Shown one piece after another: positions 5,991 through 12,541 of a stretch of DNA of 12,541 nucleotides (its first letter is position 1; each line of letters begins with the position of its first letter). The position numbers were made by a program, and so were the translations under genes. Below the pieces are notes generated by a model that saw only the letters and a program-made list of their open reading frames with translations, had not been told where the DNA came from and did not search any database. Where the stretch lies: contig JASHYD010000470.1 in NCBI GenBank assembly GCA_030043175.1, forward strand, positions 1-12,541, in the 5' to 3' direction. This DNA comes from Xanthobacteraceae bacterium. GTDB taxonomy: Bacteria; Pseudomonadota; Alphaproteobacteria; Rhizobiales; Xanthobacteraceae.

Positions 5991-8024
5991 ATGGCTACGG
6001 CTTTCGATGGCGTGGAGTTTATCATGTCGGGCGATGTCGTCAGCGGCCTCGTGCTCTCTGACAACGCCATCTACGACGCGGCGGTGGGGAGCGGCGGCCT
6101 CCTCATCTCCGCCGTGGTCGCGGGCTTCGAGCAGGTTGACATCAGCAGTGGCGGCGAGGCCATCGGCACGTTTATATCCGGTAGTGAAGCCTTCGAATAT
6201 GTCGCCAGCAGCGGCTTGACGATCGGCCCCCAGATCGCCAGCGGCGGCCAGGAAGAGGTCGCGTCCGGCGCCGTGAGCAGCGATGCACAGATCATCGGCG
6301 GAACGGAACTCGTGGCCTGCGGGGCCGTGGCCTTCGACACGACGGTCAGCGCCGGTCAGCAAGTGGTCTTCGGTGTGGCCAGCGGCACCGTCGCTGTCGG
6401 TAGCGGCGCGGAAGTGGTTTCCTCCGGCGGCGAGTCCTTTGGCGTAACAGTCGGCGCCGGCGGCGTCGAAGCGATCGCTTCCGGTGGCACTGCGACCGGT
6501 GTCACGGTCCTCAGCGGCGGCACCCTTCAACTCGACGGCGGCGCCACCGTGGGTGCGTTCACGATTGCAAGCGGTGGCACCCTGCTCATCGGCACGGATT
6601 TTCCGCTTCTCTCGTCGGGCTATGTGCTGAGCGGGGACACCGTCAGCCCCGGCGTGACGCTGGACGTCGACGGAGGGGCAACGGCGGTTGGCACTAGGGT
6701 CAGCAGCGGTCTAATCGCGGTGAGTCTCGGGGGGGCGGCCATTGACACGACGGTCGATGGCGGCGAGGCCGTCGTCTACGACGGCGGAACGGCGAGCGGC
6801 ACCACGGTTGGCAGCGGCGGCACGTTTGTCCTGTCCGGCGGCACCGCCAGCGACACGGCGATCAACGACGGCGCCAGCGTCGTCCTCAGCGGCTCTGTGA
6901 TAGGCACCACGCTCGTCAGCGGCACGCTTGTCCTGTCCCACGGTAGCGCCAGCGACACGACCGTGGGCGTCGGCGGTGAGCAGATCGTCTCCGGCTTCGG
7001 CGCTCTCGACGTTCTCGGCTCCGCCGCCCTGGCGGCCAGCACCACGATCCTCAGCGGCGGCCTTCAGGTCGTGGACGGGGTGGCCAGCGCCACGACTGTG
7101 CTGAACGGCGGGGAGATGGTCGTCTCCTCGGGTGGGGTGACGGACGGCGCCACCATCGACAGCGGCGGGACGCTGGTCGTCCTCTCCGGCGGCGTTGACG
7201 GCGGCGACCCGGCCCTCAACGAGGGCGCTTCGATCGTCACGAACGCCATTCCCACGACCGTCAGCGGCGGCACCGAAATCCTCATGGGCGCCGGGACCAG
7301 CGCCATACTCGACAGCGGCGCCGTCCTGGTCGTCTCGAGCGGCGGGGTGGCGAACTTCACCACGATCACCAGCGGCGCCGTCCTGGTCGTGTCGAACGGC
7401 GGGCAGGTGGGCAGCGACTATCTCAGCTCCTTCCTTTATGGCGGCGCAGCTGTCAGCAGCGGCGGCGAACTCGTGGTCAGCAGCGGCGGCGCCGAGCTGG
7501 GCGCCACGATCGCAGGCGTCGAGGTCGTGGCCAGCGGCGGAACAGCGATCGACGATCAAATAGGCTCTGGCGGGTCCGAAGTCATCCAGTCGGGTGGTGC
7601 GGCCCAGTCCGTGGGGATCAGCGGCGGGACGCTGGAGGTGGCGGGCGGCGGCTCCATGAACAAAGTACGTTTCCAGGGCGGCAGCCTGGTGCTCGATGCA
7701 TCGGCGAGTTTCAATGGACTGGTCGCCGGCTTCGGTACCTCCGATCAGATCGACCTGCGCGACGTCGCCTTCGTGACCGCGACGACGAATAAAGGCCAGC
7801 ACAGCAACCTGAGCTTCACCGAGGCTGCCAGCACCCTGAGCGGCACACTCACGGTCACTGATGGCGCCCACACCGCCAGCATCCAGCTGCTTGGCCAATA
7901 CACGGCGAGCGAGTTCGCCGCGTCAAACGACGGAAACGGCGGCACTCTCATCACCTTCACTTCGGCAACGGGGACCGGTGGGCACGGTCATGGCAATACG
8001 GTCGCATCGCCGGTCACGTCCTGA
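5991..8024 (+). CDS. Large secreted protein of AIDA-type strand-loop-strand repeats, probable type I secretion substrate (copy B)
   Basis: A 677-residue paralogue of the preceding gene. ATG 5991 is preceded by CGGAG at good spacing. It opens with MATAFDGVEFIMSGDVVSG, which the decayed copy at 3676 shares but copy A does not. Residues of about 20-560 are strand-loop-strand units such as ASGTTVGSGGTFVLSGGTA. Residues 563-677 form the same C-terminal domain as copy A (DQIDLRDVAFVTATT, SGTLTVTDGAHTASIQLLGQ, DGNGGTLITF), then GHGHGNTVASPVTS. It has a single cysteine (VACGAVAF), again where SG became CG. No Sec signal or barrel is visible. The gene sits 92 bp after copy A and 111 bp before the exporter gene, so the three may be co-transcribed. 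Secretion by that exporter is inference from position and architecture. Confidence 0.86.
   Translation: MATAFDGVEFIMSGDVVSGLVLSDNAIYDAAVGSGGLLISAVVAGFEQVDISSGGEAIGTFISGSEAFEYVASSGLTIGPQIASGGQEEVASGAVSSDAQIIGGTELVACGAVAFDTTVSAGQQVVFGVASGTVAVGSGAEVVSSGGESFGVTVGAGGVEAIASGGTATGVTVLSGGTLQLDGGATVGAFTIASGGTLLIGTDFPLLSSGYVLSGDTVSPGVTLDVDGGATAVGTRVSSGLIAVSLGGAAIDTTVDGGEAVVYDGGTASGTTVGSGGTFVLSGGTASDTAINDGASVVLSGSVIGTTLVSGTLVLSHGSASDTTVGVGGEQIVSGFGALDVLGSAALAASTTILSGGLQVVDGVASATTVLNGGEMVVSSGGVTDGATIDSGGTLVVLSGGVDGGDPALNEGASIVTNAIPTTVSGGTEILMGAGTSAILDSGAVLVVSSGGVANFTTITSGAVLVVSNGGQVGSDYLSSFLYGGAAVSSGGELVVSSGGAELGATIAGVEVVASGGTAIDDQIGSGGSEVIQSGGAAQSVGISGGTLEVAGGGSMNKVRFQGGSLVLDASASFNGLVAGFGTSDQIDLRDVAFVTATTNKGQHSNLSFTEAASTLSGTLTVTDGAHTASIQLLGQYTASEFAASNDGNGGTLITFTSATGTGGHGHGNTVASPVTS
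6060..7676 (+). repeat. Strand-loop-strand repeat region of copy B
   Basis: Tandem coding repeats with SGG turns every 17-20 residues. The 20-bp string starting AGCGGCGCCGTCCTGG occurs identically at 7314-7333 and 7371-7390, again a 57-bp period as in copy A. Several other units are degenerate or lengthened, for example around 6590-6660 and 7190-7260. Confidence 0.78.
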
Positions 8025-8135
8025 CGGGCGTACGCGGGAGGGGAAAGGATACCGAGGTGGTGAGCGCCTTTGCTGGCATCGGCGTTCAACGGGGGAAGCA
8101 CTGTGACGGATAACGTAAAACGATAGCGGGGCTTG

Positions 8136-10246
8136 ATGTCTTACGCAGGCAACAATGAGGCCGGCGTTGATCCCGGCCTTTCAGTCCTCGTGGCCATGTT
8201 GCGGTTCCACGACATTGGCATCGATCCTGCGCAGCTGCGCCATCGCCTCGGGCATCGCGCTGTGGGTGTACCCGAGATGGTTCGCTGCGCCAAGAATTAG
8301 GCCTTAAAGCGCGCTCCTACAGAACCAACTGGAAACGACTTGCCTCCACGCCGATGCCCGGCATCGCCGTGCTGCGTGACGGCGATTTCATCGTCCTCGG
8401 CAAGGTCGGGGAGGACCGCGCGGTCGTCCAGTCGCCCCGGCCCAGCCTGATGATGCGCGCCGAACTCGAGGCGGCGTGGGACAGCGAATTGGTGGTGATG
8501 ACCCGCCGCGGCAGTCTCGTCGACCTGTCGCGTCGTTTCGACATCACCTGGTTTCTCGGCGCCATTCACAAGTACCGCCACGTGCTCGGCCAAGTGCTGG
8601 TGGCGTCGTTCTTTCTTCAATTGTTCGCACTTATTTCGCCGCTGTTTTTCCAGGTCGTCATCGACAAGGTCCTGGTTCACGGCAGTCTCGGCACCCTCGA
8701 TGTGCTTGTCACCGGTCTGCTGACGATCTCGGCGTTCGAAACAATCCTCGCCATCATGCGGACCTACATCTTTGCCCACACCACGAACCGCATCGACGTG
8801 GAGCTCGGCGCTCGCCTGTTCCGCCACCTGCTGGCCTTGCCGATCGGCTATTTCCAGGCGCGTCGCGTCGGCGATTCGGTTGCTCGCGTGCGTGAGCTCG
8901 AAAACATCCGGAATTTCCTCACCAGCTCTGCCCTCACCCTGGTCATCGATCTGTTCTTCACGTTCCTGTTCCTGGCGGTGATGTACGCCTACTCACCGCT
9001 TCTCACTTTCCTGGTGCTCGCGTCCTTCCCGTTTTATATCGGCATTTCGGTACTTGCGACGCCACTGTTCCGGCGTCGCCTAAACGAAAAATTCGAACGT
9101 GGCGCCGAAAACCAGGCGTTTCTGGTGGAAAGCGTCAGCGGCGTGGAGACGCTCAAGGCGATGGCGATCGAGCCGCAGATGCAGCGCCGCTGGGAGGATC
9201 AGCTCGCCTCCTACGTCACCGCGAGCTTCAAAGTTCTCAGTCTCGGAAACACGGCCAGCCAGCTTGTTCAGTTCGTCAACAAGGTGGTGACGGCAGGTGT
9301 GCTCTTATTTCGGCGCCCGGCTTGTCATTAATGGTGATCTCTCGGTCCGGCGAGCTCGTCGCTTTCAATATCCTCGCAGGCCGGGTGAGCGCGCCGGTGC
9401 TGCGGCTTGCCCAGATTTGGCAGGACTTCCACCAGGCCCGGCTCTCGGTGGCGCGATTGGGAGATATTCTCAATACCAGGCCGGAGCCGATCTACGCTCC
9501 CGGGCAGACTGCGTTGCCAGCAATCCGCGGTGAGGTCAGGTTTGAACACGTCACTTTCCGCTACCGGATCGCCGGGCCGGAGGTGCTGCACGACGTTAGT
9601 CTTCGGATACCCGCCGGACAAATCGTGGGCATTGTGGGCCCGTCGGGCTCGGGCAAGAGCACGCTTGCCAAGCTGATCCATAGGCTTTACGTGCCCGATC
9701 GCCGGCATTGATCTCAGCGTGATCGATCCATCCTGGTTGCGTCGGCAGATCGGCGTGGTGCTTCAGGAGAGCGTCCTGTTCAATTGCTCGGTACGCGACA
9801 ATATTGCGATGGCGGACCGCTCGATGCCGATCGAACGGATCATCGCAGCCGCACAGATGGCCGGCGCCCATGACTTCATCCTTGAGCTCCCCAATGGTTA
9901 CGACACCGTTGTGGGTGGGCGCGGCTCCAGCCTTTCGGGCGGCCAGCGTCTCGCCATCGCGCGCGCTCTCGTTACCGACCCGCGCATCCTGATCTTCGAT
10001 GAGGCGACGAGTGCGCTCGACTATGAGAGCGAGCGGATCATCCAGCAGAACATGCCGCGGCTCGCGGACGGCCGCAGCGTCTTCATCATTGCGCATCGGC
10101 TGTCGACCGTGCGGTGCAGCGACCGCCTCATCACCATCGATCGCCGCCGCCTGGCTGAGGACGGCACCCACGATGACTTGGTCAGGGCAGGCGGCCGCTA
10201 TGCGTCGTTGTACCGTCTGCAGGCAGGCATCCATGAAGTCCGCTAG
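8136..10246 (+). pseudogene. Type I secretion ABC exporter (HlyB/LapB-like, C39-like domain) with four disrupting indels
   Basis: An inner-membrane ATPase/permease for type I secretion, about 700 residues when joined. ATG 8136 (MSYAGNNEAGVDPGLSVLVA) opens a C39-like domain in which the catalytic Cys position reads DPG, so it is non-proteolytic. In-frame TAG 8298 follows; one base added at TT 8297-8298 restores KNLGLKAR. The membrane domain runs from about 8530 to 9300. Extra bases at TT 9305-9306 and CC 9347-9348 split VLYFGARLVINGDLSVGELV over three frames. Walker A GPSGSGKST (about 9640) is followed by a deletion of about 17 nt near 9700-9703, removing the strand before GIDLSVIDPSWLRRQ. The rest is intact: LSGGQRLAIARAL, ILIFDEATSALD, IIAHRLSTV, stop TAG 10244-10246. 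Family is certain. Non-function is likely unless the lesions are sequence errors. Confidence 0.9.
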
Positions 10247-10272
10247 CGCATTGCTCGAAGGGGCTCACCCGA

Positions 10273-11585
10273 GTGGCTCGCATGGCCCACCGCGAAGGCG
10301 TTTTTGTTCCGCATTTGCGGACGATGCGGCCCACTCGGGCCCTGGTCGGCCTGATCGCCAAACGCTCCAAGGCTGCCCTCGCGGGTCTGTACAAACCGGC
10401 GACTCGCAGAGAAGAACTCGCCTTCTTGCCGGCCGCGCTCGAAATTGTCGAGACCCCGCCACCACCAATGGCGGGCGCTATAAGCGGCACTGTCATAGCA
10501 TTGTTCTGTGTTGCCCTCGCTTGGGCATGTTTCGGCAAGGTCGATATCGTCACCACGGCGCCTGGCCGGATCATTCCGAGCGATCGTACCAAGGTCGTTC
10601 AGCCGCTGGAGATTGGCGTCGTTCGCGCGATCCACGTGCGGGACGGACAAAGCGTCAAGACTGGTGAGGTCCTCATCGAACTCGATCCGACGGTGGCCGA
10701 GGCAGAACTTCGTCACCAGCAAAGTGATCTGACGGAGGCCCGGCTCGAAGCGGCGCACCTACGCGCTGCGTTGGCTTGGCGGGAAGATCCGCTGTCCGAG
10801 TTCCATCCCCCCGGGGGCAAGCCGCGAGGCGATCGAGCTGCAACGTCACCTTTGGATGAGCCAGGTTGCCGGCGAAGATCGAAGAGATCAATCAGCAGGA
10901 ATCCCAGAAGGAGGCCGAGCGCGCGACCATCAGGGCGACAATCAACAAGCTCAACGAGACCATTCCGCTGGCCGAGGAACGGCTGAACCTGCGCAGATAC
11001 CTCTATGACAGGGAGCTGGGGTCCAAGCTTGTGTACTTGAGTGAGTATCAGGATCTCGTCGGCTTGCAGCAGGACCTTCTGGTGCAGAGGAGCCGCCATG
11101 GCGAGGCCGATGCGGCGGTCGCGGCGCTCGTGGAAACCCGGTCGAAATTGGTGGCAGCGTATCAGCGAACAGTGCTGGACGAACTGACAAAGGCGGAGCA
11201 GAAAGCGGCGGGGCTCGCGCAGGACGTGGTCAAGGCTGTCCAGCGTGCCCAATATCAGGTCCTTGTTGCGCCGGTCGACGGTACCGTGCAGCAACTTTCG
11301 GTGCACACCGCCGGCGGTGTAGTCACGCCAGCCCAGGAGTTGATGGTGGTGGTCCCAGCCGACAGCGGTCTTGAGATCGAGGCCATGGTGTCCAACCGCG
11401 ACATAGGCTTCGTCCGTGCCGGCCAGGACGTCGAAGTCAAGATCGACACCTTCAATTTCACCCGCTACGGGCTCATTCACGGAAAGGTGTTGAGCATTCG
11501 CGACAAGCCGCAGGACAAATCCAACGATCTTCGACACGCCCTATCGGGTGATCAACTATCACGCCTGCAATTCCTGCTGGAATGA
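10273..11585 (+). pseudogene. HlyD-type membrane fusion protein of type I secretion, frameshifted and 3'-truncated
   Basis: The periplasmic adaptor that would link the ABC exporter to a TolC-type channel. The start is uncertain (GTG 10273, ATG 10282, or ATG 10231 overlapping the exporter but in another frame). It shows RREELAFLPAALEIVETPPP, one membrane helix (AGAISGTVIALFCVALAWAC) and a lipoyl-like half GRIIPSDRTKVVQPLEIGVV. One extra C in the run 10807-10812 shifts the frame (HPPGASREAIELQRHLWMSQ continues in the next one). A loss of roughly 8-11 nt near 10874 shifts it again to KIEEINQQESQKEAE. The coiled coil and second lipoyl half (APVDGTVQQLSVHTAGGVVT, SNRDIGFVRAGQDVEVKIDT) are intact to RDKPQDKSND at about 11527. 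Homology then ends and 19 unrelated codons precede the TGA. The final domain, roughly 80-100 residues, is missing. Confidence 0.87.
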
Positions 11586-11745
11586 CGTGCGAGTGCGGTT
11601 CGATCACAAGGATTTTTTGTGGTGCCCCCGCCATAAGGACACGGCGCGGCAGTTCGAGTGCACGCGCTTGATCACAGCCGAACAGGTAAAGGCTGTAATC
11701 AAGACAATTCCGGGATTTGGGACTCACGGCGGGACGCAGGTTTAA
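11548..11745 (+). CDS. Small Cys/His-rich (zinc-ribbon-like) protein or fragment, function unknown
   Basis: The frame is open from 11494, with GTG at 11548 as first possible start, giving 65 residues. It contains CNSCW, then FLWCPRHKDT, then FECTRLIT: a C-x2-C ... C-x2-H ... C spacing suggestive of metal binding. The segment ITAEQVKAVIKTIPG follows. I do not recognise the family; prophage-type small proteins often look like this. Coding character upstream of the GTG (IFDTPYR) begins just where HlyD homology stops at about 11527. It is therefore probably the 3' part of a longer gene joined to the broken HlyD gene, rather than a complete gene. No clear ribosome binding site precedes the GTG. 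Confidence 0.45.
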   Translation: MINYHACNSCWNDVRVRFDHKDFLWCPRHKDTARQFECTRLITAEQVKAVIKTIPGFGTHGGTQV

Positions 11746-11753
11746 AACCGACT

Positions 11754-11776
11754 GGGGGCCGCACACTCTGGCCCCC
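11754..11776 (+). terminator. GC-rich hairpin after the small Cys/His ORF, possible terminator
   Basis: GGGGGCC (11754-11760) and GGCCCCC (11770-11776) form a perfect 7-bp stem with a 9-nt loop, starting 9 nt after the TAA of the preceding ORF. No T run follows on the plus strand; on the minus strand TTTT occurs about 6 nt after the stem. Termination in either direction is plausible but unproven. Confidence 0.35.
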
Positions 11777-11977
11777 GCGTTGATCGGTTTCGCTGCCGAG
11801 GCCGATGAGCGCCGCCTCGGCTTCGTTATTAACGACGCGGGGCAGTTCGCGGTTGATTACCATGGTGGTTGGCCACGGCGTACAGACCCGGAAAAAGCGG
11901 TGAACTCGTATTCGATCCGGCTGGAATTACGGTTCCGCTGGCCGGCGAGTTTGGGTGGTTTAGGAGGCCGGTCGCGC
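11777..11977. other. Intergenic stretch between convergent genes
   Basis: Just over 200 bp between the hairpin and the stop codon of the binding-protein gene. Open frames on the plus strand (for example one reading LGFVINDAGQFAVDYHGGW near 11816) look partly protein-like, but have no clear start and run antisense into the binding-protein gene. They may be remnants of the same foreign segment as the Cys/His ORF. Confidence 0.35.
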
Positions 11978-12541
11978 TCACTCGACCTTCAGGCCGAGTC
12001 TGCGTACTAAGGGTCCCCATTTGCGCTGCTCGCGATCGATATCGGCGGCATATTGTTCAGGTGTCGAGGTCAGCACGTCCCCGCCGTCGGCTGCAATGCG
12101 GGCCCTGACATCGTCAAGCGCGACGGCCTTGCGCAATTCGTCGTTGAGCCGCGTCACGATGTCGGCCGGCGTGCCGGCCGGGGCCATCAGGCCATAGTGC
12201 AGCACGGCCTCGAAGCCCGGCAGGCCGGATTCCGCAATGGTCGGCACATCCGGCATCAGGCTCAAGCGCTCGGCGCCGGCAGTCGCGAGCGCCCGCAGGG
12301 TCCCGGCTTGGAGATTACCCATGGCCGGCGCCAGCACGTTGAACGCGATCGGAACATGGCCGCCGACGAGATCGTTGGTGAGCGGACCGGTGCCTTTGTA
12401 GGTCACAATGGTGAAGTCAATCCCAGCGGCCACCTTTAACAGCTCTGCGGAGAGGAACGCCCCGGTACCGGGCGGCGGCGTGCCCATGTTGAGCTTGCCG
12501 GGCTCGCGCTTCGCCATGGCGATCAGATCCATTACTGTGTG
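11978..12541 (-). CDS. Tripartite tricarboxylate transporter substrate-binding protein (Bug/TctC family), C-terminal part
   Basis: The C-terminal 187 codons of a periplasmic Bug-family receptor; the start lies beyond the right edge. Such proteins bind small carboxylates for TctAB-type carriers, or act as sensors where the carrier genes are absent. Family-typical segments in order are GKLNMGTPPPGTGAFLSAEL, FTIVTYKGTGPLTNDLVGGH, LAPAMGNLQAGTLRALATAG, LMPDVPTIAESGLPGFE and YGLMAPAGTPADIVTRLNDE. It ends with DREQRKWGPLVRRLGLKVE and the stop at 11978-11980. No lesion is visible. The ligand cannot be inferred. TctA/TctB genes are not in view. It is transcribed toward the secretion locus and is unrelated to it functionally. 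Confidence 0.93.
   Translation of the reverse strand, partial: HTVMDLIAMAKREPGKLNMGTPPPGTGAFLSAELLKVAAGIDFTIVTYKGTGPLTNDLVGGHVPIAFNVLAPAMGNLQAGTLRALATAGAERLSLMPDVPTIAESGLPGFEAVLHYGLMAPAGTPADIVTRLNDELRKAVALDDVRARIAADGGDVLTSTPEQYAADIDREQRKWGPLVRRLGLKVE

Noticed and set aside
6711..7898. Long open frame on the minus strand across copy B
   Set aside because: It is a shadow of the repetitive GC-rich gene on the plus strand: Asp/Arg/Ala-rich composition mirrors the repeated AGCGGCGGC codons, and there is no homology or ribosome binding site.
4077..8024. Classical autotransporter (type V) reading of the repeat proteins
   Set aside because: The repeats are of the AIDA type, but both proteins lack a Sec signal and a C-terminal beta-barrel, and they neighbour a type I exporter.
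4077..8024. RTX toxin repeats
   Set aside because: No GGxGxDxUx calcium-binding nonapeptides are present; the Gly-rich units follow the SGG strand-loop-strand pattern instead.
11717..12010. Plus-strand open frame with protein-like text (LGFVINDAGQFAVDYHGG)
   Set aside because: It has no good start, changes character after about 11880, and its 3' part is antisense to the clearly real binding-protein gene; at most a gene fragment.

Overview
The window is GC-rich DNA with long open frames, Shine-Dalgarno starts, a Bug/TctC periplasmic binding protein and a rhizobial-style type I secretion locus. Together these suggest an alphaproteobacterium, probably Hyphomicrobiales (Bradyrhizobium/Xanthobacteraceae-like). 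That placement is inference from gene content; there is no rRNA or other marker gene here.

Layout. (1) Positions 1-2410, minus strand: a TauC/SsuC-type ABC permease, then the E1 alpha and E1 beta genes of a thiamine-diphosphate 2-oxoacid or acetoin dehydrogenase. Beta runs off the left edge and alpha carries a one-base frameshift. A 12-bp perfect inverted repeat lies between permease and alpha, and one arm supplies alpha's ribosome binding site. (2) Positions 2411-3675: about 1.26 kb with no convincing gene, containing a strongly AT-rich island with a 9-bp inverted repeat. (3) Positions 3676-8024, plus strand: a tandem family of large secreted repeat proteins. There is a decayed copy (3676 to about 3930) and two intact paralogues (4077-5897 and 5991-8024). 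They are built of AIDA-type strand-loop-strand repeats and share a C-terminal domain of about 114 residues. (4) Positions 8136-11585, plus strand: a type I secretion ABC exporter with an N-terminal C39-like domain, then an HlyD-type membrane fusion protein. Both are broken by several indels, and the HlyD gene loses its 3' end at about 11527, where unrelated sequence encoding a small Cys/His-rich ORF begins. (5) Positions 11978-12541, minus strand: the C-terminal part of a tripartite tricarboxylate (Bug/TctC) substrate-binding protein.

How the parts fit. The two repeat proteins have no Sec signal visible and no beta-barrel. They lie directly upstream of an ABC exporter/adaptor pair, so they are best read as type I secretion substrates, with the shared C-terminal domain as the likely export signal. 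No TolC-type outer-membrane gene and no heptosyltransferase is present. As written, the exporter and adaptor are not translatable as single proteins. The single-base lesions could be sequencing errors, but the small deletions and the HlyD truncation look like genuine decay.
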